From Photobacterium sp. GJ3 (GTDB lineage: Bacteria > Pseudomonadota > Gammaproteobacteria > Enterobacterales > Vibrionaceae): 64,000 nucleotides of DNA. Below, one piece after another: positions 30,850 to 41,031 of this stretch. The DNA is taken from NCBI RefSeq assembly GCF_018199995.1, contig NZ_CP073578.1:2976001-3040000 (forward strand). Direction: 5' to 3'. The notes below the pieces were generated by a model. That model was not told where the DNA came from. It saw only the letters and a program-made list of their open reading frames with translations, and did no database searches. How positions within the stretch are numbered: position 1 is the stretch's first letter; the number at the start of each line of letters is the position of its first letter. Both the position numbers and the translations under genes were made by a program.

Positions 30850-32594
30850 CAGTTCTGCTCCAGCACGGACGCCAGCAAGGTGTCATACTCGGCAGCCAGA
30901 TAATCTCCTTCGCTCAGCATCAGGACTTCTTCCAGACTGGTGCGCCCTTCGGTCGCCAGTGCCATCGCAGATTCAATCAGCGGCTGATAGCCTTCCGTTG
31001 CCCGGGCCATCCGGGCAAAACCGACGGTGTCATTTGCACGTAAAGCATCCATCATGGCCGGTGTCATCTCCAGCAGTTCAAACACACCAATCCGGCCTTT
31101 ATAGCCAGTCAAATTACAACTCTGGCAGCCTCTGCCGTGCTGAAATGAATGGATGGCATGCTCTGGAAAACGGGCTTTGAGCCATTGGACCTGCGCTGCA
31201 TCCGGCATCACGGATTCTGCACAGTCCTGACAGACCCGTCGTACCAGACGCTGCGCGAGAACCGCACGCACAGCACTGGCCACCAGATAACCCGGCGCAT
31301 CCATATCGATCATCCGCAGCGCACTGTCGACGGCATCGTTAGTATGGAGCGTTGATAACACCAGGTGCCCGGTCAGTGCAGACCGCAGACCAATTTCGAC
31401 CGTTTCCTGATCCCGCATCTCCCCCACCAGAATGATATCCGGGTCCTGACGTAAAAAGGTGCGGAGAATGGACGAAAACGTCAGGCCAATTTTGGTATTC
31501 ACCTGAACCTGGTTCACCCTCGGCAAGCGATATTCCACCGGATCTTCTGCGGTGATCAGTTTCTTGCCTGGCTTATTCAGCTCGCTCAGTGCGCCGTACA
31601 ATGTCGTCGTCTTCCCCGACCCTGTTGGGCCGGTGACCAGAATCATGCCATGGGGGCGTTTCATCTGGCGGCGGAAACGGGCCAGAATATCGGCAGGCAT
31701 CCCAATCTCATCCAGACTCAGGATCCCGGCAGACTGATCCAGTAAACGCATCACCACCGATTCACCATGCTGGACCGGCATGGTCGACACCCGAACATCC
31801 ACGCTGTGCCCGCGCACAGTCATGTTGAAACGGCCATCCTGTGGCAGACGCTTTTCAGAAATATCCAGACCGCTCATCAGCTTCAGGCGCAACACCAGCG
31901 CAGCAGCAATGGCCGATTCATTGAGCAGGGTTTCATGCAGCACCCCATCGATCCGCTGTCGGATCCGCAGCACACTGGCATCGGGCTCAATATGAATATC
32001 CGATGCGCCCACCTGAATCGCATCTTCAAACAAAGAGTTGATTAGTTTGACGACGGTGACTTCTTCGTTGTCGTAATTCTCAACGTTAAAGCTGAAGTCG
32101 CTGTTCGCCTGATGCTCAGCATGCAACTGCTCTGCAAAGCTGGCAATTTCTTTGGTCCGGCGATAATAGCGGTCGAAGGCCGCGACCAACTGACGTTCCG
32201 GTGCAATCACCAGCTCGACCCGATACTGGTGCAACTGATTCAGAAGCGCTTCCTGTGCCGCCAGATCCGCCGGATCGCTCATCGCAACCCGAACGGTATC
32301 GCCTTTATGGCTGATGACCAGCGCACGTAAACGACGGGCATGCACTTCCGGCAGTATGCCAACCGCATCGCTGTCGACCGCGACCCGGTTCAAATCGATC
32401 AACGGAATATCGAGCTGCCGGGACAGGAAAGACAACAATTGCTGCTCGCCGAGAAACCCCAGGCTGATCAGCGTGTCTCCCAGTTTCCGGCCCGTGCTTT
32501 GCTGCTGATCCAGCGCCCGATCCAGTTGTTCCTGTTTCACGATCCCTTCTTCAACCAGCAGATCGCCCAAACGTTTCCTTAATCGGAGTTGCAT
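30849..32594 (-). CDS. mshE: MSHA extension ATPase MshE, c-di-GMP-binding type
   Basis: MshE powers MSHA pilus extension. Its 581 residues include two N-terminal MshEN motifs, about residues 8-31 (RLGDLLVEEG...) and 37-60 (KLGDTLISLG...). These fit the RLGxxL...G c-di-GMP-binding pattern established for V. cholerae MshE. Walker A is GPTGSGKTT at 322-330, followed by the Asp box, Walker B (ILVGEMRD) and the His box. Two CxxC pairs (CQDC and CQSC) form the tetracysteine zinc site. Pilus extension is therefore likely tied to c-di-GMP level. Confidence 0.97.
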   Translation of the reverse strand: MQLRLRKRLGDLLVEEGIVKQEQLDRALDQQQSTGRKLGDTLISLGFLGEQQLLSFLSRQLDIPLIDLNRVAVDSDAVGILPEVHARRLRALVISHKGDTVRVAMSDPADLAAQEALLNQLHQYRVELVIAPERQLVAAFDRYYRRTKEIASFAEQLHAEHQANSDFSFNVENYDNEEVTVVKLINSLFEDAIQVGASDIHIEPDASVLRIRQRIDGVLHETLLNESAIAAALVLRLKLMSGLDISEKRLPQDGRFNMTVRGHSVDVRVSTMPVQHGESVVMRLLDQSAGILSLDEIGMPADILARFRRQMKRPHGMILVTGPTGSGKTTTLYGALSELNKPGKKLITAEDPVEYRLPRVNQVQVNTKIGLTFSSILRTFLRQDPDIILVGEMRDQETVEIGLRSALTGHLVLSTLHTNDAVDSALRMIDMDAPGYLVASAVRAVLAQRLVRRVCQDCAESVMPDAAQVQWLKARFPEHAIHSFQHGRGCQSCNLTGYKGRIGVFELLEMTPAMMDALRANDTVGFARMARATEGYQPLIESAMALATEGRTSLEEVLMLSEGDYLAAEYDTLLASVLEQN

Positions 32595-32598
32595 GCGT

Positions 32599-33792
32599 TC
32601 AGCCCTCCTGCGCCTTCAGCGCGTTTAAACGCTGGCGGATAAACTGCTGCGACGGTCCGGACACCTGACCCAGTTTCAGGGCCTGTGTATAGGCTTGGAT
32701 CGCTTTGCTGATCTCATGATTTCTGTCATGCGCAATGCCGAGCCCCAGCCACCAGCGGCCATCATAGGGTTCAGACTCAATCAGCTTCTGATAGCTGCTC
32801 AGTGCCAGCGCCTGCTGATTCAGTTGCTGTGCCAGTGCCCCCCGCAGGGCTAAAAATTCACTGTCGGGCTGGGCAGGCAATTTGCTCAGCACATCCAGCG
32901 CCACTTCCGGCTGAGATTCATTCGCCAGTAGTTTTGCCATCGTCAGACGTAAGTCAGGTTGATCCGGCTGTTTCACCAACCCCTGCTGCAAAGTCAGCAT
33001 GGCGCGCCGGACGTCGCCGCGACCATAATAAATCGCCGACAGACGCTGCCGGGCTTCCGTCCACTGCGGCTGATACTCAAGCACCGACTTCAGCGCATCC
33101 ATAGCTTTCAGACTGTCGCCTTCCGCCAAGGCTTTCATCGCTTTGTCGTAATCAATCTTCGCCAGTTGCTCCGGCGGCAAGGCCACACTTTCGATCACCA
33201 GTTCGGTGTCGTCCGGCTCTGAAACGGTCGAGCGAGATGCATCCGGGCCGTCCTGCACCGCCATCACGGCTTGCGGTGCCGATTGACTCTGAACCGGCTC
33301 AGTGGCGACTTGATTTGGCTGTTCTTTGGGTTTCACGACAGGTTTCACGGCCACCTTTGCGACCTGAGGCGGCGCTGGGGTGATCGCCGCACTCAACGTC
33401 GCAGGCTGAGACGCTGATGGTGCAGGTATCGCAACCGGCTTCACGGTACGCAACACAGTGACCTGATTCGTCGCGGTTGGTTTGGCGCTCTCCGCGGCTG
33501 TCGGTGCAGCTGTTTGCGGCATCGACGACTGCGTGGTTTGAATCGGGGCCTTTTCAGGCGCTTGCGGTTTCTCTGCCGGCGCGATCGGGGTGACCAACGA
33601 CGTCTGCTGGCTGCGCTGCCCGAACCACCAGCCACTGCCGCCCGCAATCAAAGCGACGATCAGTCCCATAACCACCCACAGCGGCCATTGCGCTTTGGGC
33701 AATGGCTTAACCCGGGCAGCTTTCAATTCTGTGGCGTCCGAAGACGCGTTGTTCTGGCTCAAACTATTGAGCATCTGATTGACTTGGCTCAT
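32599..33792 (-). CDS. mshN: MSHA biogenesis protein MshN (TPR)
   Basis: MshN has one membrane segment and C-terminal tetratricopeptide repeats. I place the start at ATG 33792 (MSQVNQMLNSLSQ), 2 bp after the mshM stop with a GGAG site six bases upstream, giving 397 residues. The longer frame to 33933 lies inside mshM. A basic-proline stretch leads to a membrane helix (WPLWVVMGLIVALIAGGSGWWF). A Pro/Ala/Gln/Lys-rich linker of about 140 residues follows, then TPR-like repeats. It probably links the inner-membrane assembly complex to the secretin. Confidence 0.9.
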   Translation of the reverse strand: MSQVNQMLNSLSQNNASSDATELKAARVKPLPKAQWPLWVVMGLIVALIAGGSGWWFGQRSQQTSLVTPIAPAEKPQAPEKAPIQTTQSSMPQTAAPTAAESAKPTATNQVTVLRTVKPVAIPAPSASQPATLSAAITPAPPQVAKVAVKPVVKPKEQPNQVATEPVQSQSAPQAVMAVQDGPDASRSTVSEPDDTELVIESVALPPEQLAKIDYDKAMKALAEGDSLKAMDALKSVLEYQPQWTEARQRLSAIYYGRGDVRRAMLTLQQGLVKQPDQPDLRLTMAKLLANESQPEVALDVLSKLPAQPDSEFLALRGALAQQLNQQALALSSYQKLIESEPYDGRWWLGLGIAHDRNHEISKAIQAYTQALKLGQVSGPSQQFIRQRLNALKAQEG

Positions 33793-33794
33793 GC

Positions 33795-34637
33795 TCAACT
33801 CCATCCCCATAGCACTGGAAATTGCCAGCGCGGCTGTCGCGCCGCCTGAGTATCCGTAATCGCTGCCCGCACATCCGCTTTCTGAATCACCGCATGTCCG
33901 GCACTGCAGGCCACGATCAGGGCCTTGTGACACAGCAGGTTGATCAGCCGCGGAATCCCACCGCTGGCATGCCAGATGTCTTTTTGTCTGGCCAATGGCA
34001 TCAGACCGTCCGCCCCACCGGCCTGGGTCAGCCGGTGATCGATATAAGACACCGTTTCAGCCAGATCCAAGGGACGCAACACTGCACGAAAAGTAATCCG
34101 CTGACGGAACTGTCTGAGCTTCGGGGCGGACAGTCTCACATCCAGCTCGGGCTGCCCCAGCAACACAATGTGCAGTAACTTTTCCTGCTCCGTTTCCAGA
34201 TTACCCAGCAGCCGCAGTGCTTCCAAAGCGTCATCCGGCAACGCCTGCGCTTCATCCAGCAGCACGACCACAGTCCGTCCGGCACGTTTGTGTTCAATCA
34301 GCACCCGGTGCAACGATTCGGTAAGCAGCAGTTGATCGTCCTGGGGATGCAATCCCAGTTCTTTGGCCAGCGCTGCCCGAAGTTCACGGCCACTCATCGC
34401 AGGAGTGGGCAGGTAAGCCAGTTCATACTGCGACGGTAACTGCCGGACCAGCATGCGGCACACCAAAGTTTTACCGGTCCCAACTTCACCGGAAATCTGA
34501 ATAAAACCTTCCCCCATCGACAAAGCTGCAAGTGTCATCTGAATGGCCTCCAGATGCGGCGGTAACGCATAAAACAGCGCCGTATCCGGCGTCAGACGAA
34601 ATGGCAACTGCGTCAGGGCGAAGTGATCCTGATACAT
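33795..34637 (-). CDS. mshM: MSHA biogenesis ATPase MshM (ExeA-like AAA)
   Basis: MshM is an ExeA/GspA-type AAA ATPase. Start ATG 34637 (MYQDHFALTQLPFRLTPD) gives 280 residues, following the mshL stop by 4 bp. The longer frame to 34691 is 3' mshL sequence. Walker A is GEVGTGKT, Walker B VVLLDEAQ, and a sensor arginine stretch (RQRITF) follows. ExeA relatives bind peptidoglycan and help place secretins. No peptidoglycan-binding domain is present here, so that role may belong to another protein. Confidence 0.93.
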   Translation of the reverse strand: MYQDHFALTQLPFRLTPDTALFYALPPHLEAIQMTLAALSMGEGFIQISGEVGTGKTLVCRMLVRQLPSQYELAYLPTPAMSGRELRAALAKELGLHPQDDQLLLTESLHRVLIEHKRAGRTVVVLLDEAQALPDDALEALRLLGNLETEQEKLLHIVLLGQPELDVRLSAPKLRQFRQRITFRAVLRPLDLAETVSYIDHRLTQAGGADGLMPLARQKDIWHASGGIPRLINLLCHKALIVACSAGHAVIQKADVRAAITDTQAARQPRWQFPVLWGWS

Positions 34638-34641
34638 TGGA

Positions 34642-36306
34642 TCAGCCCTGTTCCGGGAACCATTTATCGACCAGAGACCGTGAACGCTCAATTTCCTGCT
34701 GCCAGGTTTGATCGCCCACCACAGTGGGTTTGAGCAAAATCACCAGCTCGGTCTTGGTCTGCACTTTATTGATATTGCGGAACAGATACCCCAGTCCCGG
34801 AATATCCCCCAACAAAGGCACTTTGGTTTCCTGATCTTTCAGTGATGACTTCATCAGCCCGCCGATCACCACCACATCGCCGCTGCTGGCATGAATCACC
34901 GAATCGGACTCTCGCACCGAACTTCGGGCCAGTGGCAGGCTGTAAGTGCCGAAGGTATCGCCGAGGGCAATATCTTTCACTTCTTCCGTGACTTCGACGA
35001 CAGTGGGATGAACGTGCAGCAATACGCCACCATCATCATCAATCTGCGGCGTCACATCGAGTGAGATCCCCGAGAAAAACGGTGTCAGAACAACTTCCGG
35101 AGAAGCCACGCCACCGTCACTGACGGCTTCACCGCCATCCACTTCGGTGACAAAATACTGATCGCCGCCGACTTTGATCACCGCTTTCTGGTTGTTTGCT
35201 GCGGTCACGCGCGGGCTGGATAACACATTCAAATCGCCCTGAGTTTCGAGAAAACTCAGCACAGCCGAGAAGTTCCCGTCAGAAATCGTGATATTGGTCT
35301 GCCCGTCCAGCAAATTCGCAATCTCATTGCCGCCCGGCAGTAAGGAGGGCCCGGTCCGGCCAAAGTTAATGCCCGTTCCGCCAATCGTCTTGGTAATATT
35401 GCTCCAGTTGATGCCCTGCTGATAGCTGTCGCTCAGTGTCACTTCCATGATCTTGGCTTCCAGCACTACCTGACGCTGCAGACGTTTTTTCGAGACGCCC
35501 AAAAATTCTCGGACTTCACGCAACTCATTTGGGAAAGCTTTCACGGTCAGCAAACTGGCCTGAGGGGACACCACAATGCTTCGGCCCTGCCCGGTACCAA
35601 TCATGGCCTGCACGGCCAGTTGCAACTGATTCCAGAAATCGCTGTCTGTACGGGTTTCAATCCGGGTACCGCCTGTCGAATAGGACGAGCGCTCACTGGT
35701 GTCATTCCGGCTGCGGCTGTCCTCATCCGTATCCCGACTGCGACTGGAACGATCCGACTGATAGTTATCATCGTTATTCGGGTCACTGATGGAACCCGTG
35801 GTCAGGGACGTCAGGGAGATCCCGCGGCGTTGCAGCTGCAGATAATCAACCGGAATCACTTCCGTTCGTAATGTGGCGGGAAAAACCTGAATCATGTTGC
35901 CTTTACGCAGGATATGGTAGCCATAGATATCGGAAGCCACATCCAGCACTTCATCCAGCGTGACATCCTGCAGCGTGAGCGTCACCCGGCCACTGACCTG
36001 TGGATGAATCACCATGTTAAACGCTGTGCCATGGACCAGACTGCCAAAAAACGCCCGGGCATCGACCTGACGGGCATTCACCCGAAAGCGTCGTTCATAA
36101 GCGCTGCTGCGACCATAACCCGGCCGGTTCAGGCTGGGCATGAGATCGGCATTGACGGCCGCAGGCAGATCAGTCAGCGGTCGGCTCTGGGCCTCATTCG
36201 CGGCCTGATTCAACGCTTCCTGTACATCAACAGGCTTGTGATGCCCCATGTTCGTCGAACAGGCTGCCAGTAAAGTTGTTGTGATCCCAATGAAGAATAA
36301 GCGCAT
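34642..36306 (-). CDS. mshL: MSHA outer-membrane secretin MshL
   Basis: MshL forms the outer-membrane channel for the pilus. The start MRLFFIGITTTLLAACST at 36306 gives a lipoprotein signal with the lipobox LAAC; an ATG five codons upstream overlaps the mshK stop. About 554 residues contain an STN/N0-like domain (about 80-165) and N1-type repeats. The secretin core follows, with VPLLGDIPGLGYLF near residue 515. A hydrophilic insert rich in Ser, Arg and Asp lies at about 190-225 and resembles the variable loop of other MshL proteins. Confidence 0.95.
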   Translation of the reverse strand: MRLFFIGITTTLLAACSTNMGHHKPVDVQEALNQAANEAQSRPLTDLPAAVNADLMPSLNRPGYGRSSAYERRFRVNARQVDARAFFGSLVHGTAFNMVIHPQVSGRVTLTLQDVTLDEVLDVASDIYGYHILRKGNMIQVFPATLRTEVIPVDYLQLQRRGISLTSLTTGSISDPNNDDNYQSDRSSRSRDTDEDSRSRNDTSERSSYSTGGTRIETRTDSDFWNQLQLAVQAMIGTGQGRSIVVSPQASLLTVKAFPNELREVREFLGVSKKRLQRQVVLEAKIMEVTLSDSYQQGINWSNITKTIGGTGINFGRTGPSLLPGGNEIANLLDGQTNITISDGNFSAVLSFLETQGDLNVLSSPRVTAANNQKAVIKVGGDQYFVTEVDGGEAVSDGGVASPEVVLTPFFSGISLDVTPQIDDDGGVLLHVHPTVVEVTEEVKDIALGDTFGTYSLPLARSSVRESDSVIHASSGDVVVIGGLMKSSLKDQETKVPLLGDIPGLGYLFRNINKVQTKTELVILLKPTVVGDQTWQQEIERSRSLVDKWFPEQG

Positions 36307-36317
36307 GTCAGTCCACT

Positions 36318-36641
36318 TCATTCGTTAATTTTGATTTGATCGTGATACAGGGCCAGTCGCCATTCCCGACCGCCACGCTGAAGCACAACGCTGTCATCTT
36401 TCACCGACTTCAGGGTGTATCCCTGTATCTGCCCGCCGGGCAGCACCAGTTGATTGTCCAGAATGACACTGCATCTCTGCTGCTCCGGGCAAACAATGCC
36501 CTGTAATTCGGGCAATCGCCGGGAAACGGTTTTCTTCTCCGCCGGTGCCTGCCAGCCCAGTGGGGCAGTCGGATCACTCTCCGCCATGACCCCGGGGCTG
36601 AGCAACATCAGCAACCCAATGACCCAAATTGTTCTAGCCAC
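36318..36641 (-). CDS. mshK: MSHA biogenesis protein MshK
   Basis: MshK is a small PilP-like periplasmic protein. The likely start is GTG 36641 (VARTIWVIGLLMLL), eight bases after AAGGA. It gives 107 residues with a signal peptide ending PGVMA before ESDPTAPLGW. A TTG one codon upstream or a more distant ATG at 36677 are alternatives. The mature part has a beta-rich fold with two cysteines (CPEQQRC). It overlaps mshJ by 8 bp and mshL follows closely. Confidence 0.88.
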   Translation of the reverse strand: MARTIWVIGLLMLLSPGVMAESDPTAPLGWQAPAEKKTVSRRLPELQGIVCPEQQRCSVILDNQLVLPGGQIQGYTLKSVKDDSVVLQRGGREWRLALYHDQIKINE

Positions 36642-37269
36642 CAATAAAATCCTTACTTTCGCCCAACGTGTAGACATCCAGTGTGATATCCGACCATGGA
36701 TACTCGTCCACCCGGTAATCCAGGCTGCGCCAGTAGTACTTCACTGGCAGCGCTTCGAGCTGCTGGAGGTAAGTCACCAGATCAAAATACCGGCCCCGCA
36801 ACGTCAGCCTGACCGGATGGATGTAATACCCGGCATCTTCGCCGTTAATCAGTTGTGCCGGAGACAGGGATTCAAGCGAGACCAGCTTCAGCCGTTGCGA
36901 ATGCTGCAGGACCTGATCCATCAGCGTGGCCATCTGCACCGGGGTCACCAGACTGGCCACCCGCTCTTTCAAGGCTTGGTCCAATTCCCGGTGACTCACT
37001 TTCAGCTGGCTGATTTTGACATCCAGCGCCTGATCCGGGTCCTGCCTGAGTTGCCGCTCGATCTGAATCAGTTCACCCGTACTGCGGATCAGTTCGTTCT
37101 GGGTGGATTGCAACTGCCGCTCCACCCCAACCAGCATTTTCTCTATCGGTTCAATCAGGAGCTGATAGCCCCCCAGCAGCAAGACCACCCAACCCGTGAT
37201 CGCCACCAGCCATTGTTCTCTGCGATTGAGCTGCTCAAAGCGCTCCACTAATCTTGACCACTGATTCAT
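36634..37269 (-). CDS. mshJ: MSHA biogenesis protein MshJ (PilO-like)
   Basis: This 211-residue bitopic inner-membrane protein has a short N-terminal tail, a membrane helix at about 21-40 (LVAITGWVVLLLGGYQLL), a coiled coil (about 45-105) and a ferredoxin-like periplasmic domain. This is the PilO/GspM layout in the alignment subcomplex. Its ATG overlaps the mshI stop by 4 bp. Confidence 0.9.
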   Translation of the reverse strand: MNQWSRLVERFEQLNRREQWLVAITGWVVLLLGGYQLLIEPIEKMLVGVERQLQSTQNELIRSTGELIQIERQLRQDPDQALDVKISQLKVSHRELDQALKERVASLVTPVQMATLMDQVLQHSQRLKLVSLESLSPAQLINGEDAGYYIHPVRLTLRGRYFDLVTYLQQLEALPVKYYWRSLDYRVDEYPWSDITLDVYTLGESKDFIGG

Positions 37270-38726
37270 GGCTGCGGCTCCTGTTCATCGCGACGCTGGG
37301 CCTGCAGTGAAAACGTCACGATATTGTCTTCATTCCGGCCCAGAGACATGACCTCAAAGCGGCGATTGGCCAGTTGCGGATGCAGACTGAAGCTTTGAAT
37401 CCAGCCCGGCACCGCATTCGGAGTACGAGCGACCCCTTCCAGATCCAGCTTCCCGCCCTGAACATGGATCCGGTTCAATGAGATATCCTGGCTGGCTGCT
37501 TGTGCGAGTTGCTTCAACATGCCGGCAAATCCGGCTTGCAAACTTTGATCATGCATGGCAATCGCTTTCAGCGTCGCCTGCTTGGCCACCAGTTGCTGTT
37601 CCAGATCCCCGCTCAGTTTCACTTTCAGTTCGCTCGGCATATGACGCGACAGGGCCACTTTTGCTGCGGACAGTGCCTTTTGTTTGTCGTTCAGTAAGCT
37701 TTGTTCCTGCGTCAGTCGGGTTTGGGCGCGCACTTCCTGCCATTGCAGCCAGCCCGCAACAGAAGCAACCAGCACAGCACCCACCGCCCAGCCTGCCACC
37801 AGATTCGGCAGCGTGAGCCATCGCGACTGGGGTTTCAGACTTTCATGAAACAGATTCAGTAGTGGCGGCTGCTCAAGAGCCGCCCAAGCGATCCTTGCAT
37901 CAAAAGTCGTCAGAGATTCAGGCGCCTTGGAGACAGGCACAACCGCGACATTCAGCCGCTGCCGGAGCGCTTCGGCGAGCTGGGGGTTATCCTCTTGATC
38001 GCAGCTCACCAGCACCTGTGCAATCGGTGCATCCCGTAGTTGCGCACTGAGAAAATCCAGTGAGCGCTGAAGCTCCAGAGCCAGCCCATCCATCTGTAAT
38101 GACGCGGCATCATCGCCTAAAAGGGGTTGGGAAAATCCACGTAACTGACGCTGAAAGCACATGACCTGCTGTTTAAATGCGGTCAGCTGCAGCCCGGACT
38201 TCTGGCGGGCATGCAGCACCAGCTGGCTCTGATTTTCAGCAGTCAGTGCTCCCAAAACCACTTCATCTGTGGTGATAAATTCGGGATGACAGCCCAGCGA
38301 CAAGCAGATTGATACCAGCTGTTGGGCGAGTTTTCGCTGAGTCACAACAACCTGAAGCCGATCTTTCAAGGGTTCATCAAAACCGTCAGCGACCAGATTG
38401 GCCGGGGGTTCTGTCACCAGATCCTTGACCAGAAATGGCAGCGCACTGGCGAATTCCTGACGTGGAATGGCGGGTTTATCGATGACCAGACTCTGATACA
38501 GACCGTGTCCGAGGACAAAACGTACAGCGCAACCGGTCAGTTGATGCTTGAGGATCAGTTGCTCAACAGCACGGGGCCAGGCATCCCGTGTGGGCACATC
38601 CTGACTGTCCGTGATCCAATCCGTACCCGATTCTGATTGGCAGACTAGTGTGAGTTTTTCTTCAAATACTGCAAAACTGACAACTTTACTGACAGTTTTT
38701 CGCTTGATGAGCTTTTTAATCAGCAT
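37266..38726 (-). CDS. mshI: MSHA biogenesis protein MshI (PilM/PilN-like fusion)
   Basis: About 486 residues from ATG 38726 (MLIKKLIKRK). The first 300 or so residues look like a degenerate actin-fold PilM part. A membrane helix follows (VAGWAVGAVLVASVAGWLQW, about 315-335), then a coiled coil and a PilN-like periplasmic domain. The gene opens the mshI-J-K-L-M-N-E-G assembly operon. No clear promoter boxes are assigned in the 161-bp gap ahead of it, although a TTGACA-like element is present on the minus strand at 38800-38805. Confidence 0.9.
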   Translation of the reverse strand: MLIKKLIKRKTVSKVVSFAVFEEKLTLVCQSESGTDWITDSQDVPTRDAWPRAVEQLILKHQLTGCAVRFVLGHGLYQSLVIDKPAIPRQEFASALPFLVKDLVTEPPANLVADGFDEPLKDRLQVVVTQRKLAQQLVSICLSLGCHPEFITTDEVVLGALTAENQSQLVLHARQKSGLQLTAFKQQVMCFQRQLRGFSQPLLGDDAASLQMDGLALELQRSLDFLSAQLRDAPIAQVLVSCDQEDNPQLAEALRQRLNVAVVPVSKAPESLTTFDARIAWAALEQPPLLNLFHESLKPQSRWLTLPNLVAGWAVGAVLVASVAGWLQWQEVRAQTRLTQEQSLLNDKQKALSAAKVALSRHMPSELKVKLSGDLEQQLVAKQATLKAIAMHDQSLQAGFAGMLKQLAQAASQDISLNRIHVQGGKLDLEGVARTPNAVPGWIQSFSLHPQLANRRFEVMSLGRNEDNIVTFSLQAQRRDEQEPQP

Positions 38727-38887
38727 GTTAATCAACCCGTTTTATTGCACTATTTTCAGGTAAAGATCACACGGAGTGATGGGGGAACTGACCTTTTGAT
38801 GTCAATTGTTTGACCGATGATACCCTTAGCATTCAACTGAGTATAGAATAATCAACTTTTGTGACGGATTTTTTTGACCGCTTCACA

Positions 38888-40812
38888 TCATCGACGCTTT
38901 CCTGCACGAATCTGAGTGAAATCCCGCTCAGACTCAAAAAATCGTCCCTGACCGCCTTTTATGCCGAGCTGCTGCAAAATGGACCACTCACGATCATTCT
39001 CGACACCGACGGCAATCACAGTCACATCACTATTGGCACAAGCCCCCAGCATACTGCGGACAAATAACTGGTTTTCCTGACGCTGATCGATATCTCGGAT
39101 CAGGCTCCGGTGCAGTTTGATATAACTGACGTTGGCGTCTTTGATGTAATGCGTACTGACAATGGTCCGGCCAGCCTGATCGACGCCCAGATGACACCCC
39201 AGGCCGGTCAGCATCTTGAGGAAATGTCGAATGGCATCAATGTGACGGGACAGATTCCGCTCCGGCACTTCCACACTCAACCGCTTCAGCACATGTCGGG
39301 GGTCTGGAGCAATTCATCCCGGAACCAGCGCAGAAAGGCTTTATCCAGCATCGATTCGACGCTGATGTTCACGGCAAAATTGTCCAGTGTCGGGCCATGC
39401 TTCAGCAGATGCAGTGCCTGACGGATCACCTGCTTGTCCATCCGAACCTGGAATCCGACCTGCTCTACTGCCGGTAAAAAACGCGAAGCTTTCAGCAAAG
39501 CGCCGTTTTCATCTTTGATTCTCGCCAGCAGTTCCCGATGCAGTAAATGATGACGATCTCCCGCAAACGCCGGCTGCTGATACAACTGCAACCCGTCCTG
39601 ACTGAAGACCTGCTCCAGCAAGGTCCGCCAACGAACACTGCCCCGCGTGTCTTCTCCCTGTGGATCTTTTTGGAAGACAGACCAGCTGTTCGCGCCCTGT
39701 AACTGAGCACTGCGCAGCGCCATATCCGCCTCATCCATGATGCGTCCCCGACGTTCGCCGCTGGCAAAATAAGTCATGCCGATATGGCACCAGTTATCCC
39801 GTTGCAACGGTAATGCAGGCGAGAGACGCTCAAGCGCTTTCAGTAACTGACTGGTAAACAGATTCACTTCTTTGCTCGGCTGCTGCAGCAGCATGATGGC
39901 AAATTCCGCTTCGAAATAGCGGGACAAGACGCTGTCTGGATAACGCTGAACCATATTGGACAGCACCATCCCAACATCCTGAATCAGTTCATCGGCCACA
40001 ATCTTGCCCTTCGACAGCAGCAGTTCTTCCCAGTCTGCAATCCGCACCAGAATGACAGCGCCGTGGTTGTCCTGATCCTGCACCACCGACTGCAAGCGGC
40101 TGTCGAACAACACCCGGTTTGCTGAGCCGGTCAGTTGATCCAGGAAGGTGTGAGTCCGGATAAAAGTATCGAACCGGCTGCGTTCCTGCCGGGCATCTTT
40201 CAGTTCAGAAATCAGTTTATCCAGTGCCAGACTGGCCGTATCCGGCCATTCCTGTTCAGCACCAGTGGCGTGCTCATCCAGCCGTCCCGCCAGCAGCATC
40301 CGGCCCCGCTCTTCCAGCAGCTCGGAACCATGCAGCTGTCGTTTCAGCCAGTTCACCCCCCAGACCAGTCCGGCGATGATCATCATGATCGCCAGACTGA
40401 TTGAAGACATCGCTCCCAAGGAATAAGTCAGTTCAGTGTAGGGCGGGATTGACTGAATCCGAACGGTATATCCGGGATTGAGCGTCAGCGGAAAGGTGGT
40501 CTGATACAGGATGTTGGGATCATCAATCTTTTGCAGGCCCTGGAACTGATACACAGATCCGGCTTCATTGCTGACATCCAGCGACACCACATTGCTGGAC
40601 TTAAGCAATTTCGGTAGCCAGCGGGTCAGCGACTGAGAGCCCTGTGGATCGGCCATTTCCTGATCGATCACTTCCACCATACCGCCAAGATAATGGTGCA
40701 GATAGTCCTGCCCCAGCTTCCGGAAGCTGATAGCACCACCAATAAAAATGACAAACATGGCGCAAATGACAATAAGGGTGACAAAAGCGACCAGTCGATT
40801 GGTCAGCTTCAT
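38888..40812 (-). pseudogene. mshH: MshH/CsrD-type degenerate GGDEF-EAL regulator, apparent frameshift
   Basis: CsrD (MshH) targets the small RNAs CsrB/C for RNase E decay and so affects CsrA activity. Start ATG 40812 (MKLTNRLVAFVTL) has an N-terminal membrane helix and a second one near residue 140 (LAIMMIIAGLVWGV). A degenerate GGDEF domain follows (RYFEAEF in place of GGDEF), then a degenerate EAL domain. The frame stops at 39286. One added base in the G5 run at 39298-39302 joins ELLQTPR to HVLKRLSVEVPE and continues to GVENDREW...KGGQGRFFES. The repaired protein is about 641 residues, against 646 in E. coli CsrD. Confidence 0.92.
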
Positions 40813-41031
40813 CCCTGAGGCTTTTCTCATTCAGTATCCAACTTTACTCAAAAACTATTTCAAAACCGCACGGCACTGTGGTCAACTTCCCCACACTCAG
40901 CTGAAAATTTTAAAACGTCTGCGACCACAAAAAAATACCACTGGACGTGAAACACGTCAGTGTGCGGTACGACAGTTTCCTGTTTTGCCATCTTCGGGCG
41001 CCGGGCAAAGACTGCATCTTATTGGAGAAAC

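Noticed and set aside
38800..38805. TTGACA-like element as the mshI promoter
   Set aside because: No acceptable -10 box at a proper distance; kept only as a remark.
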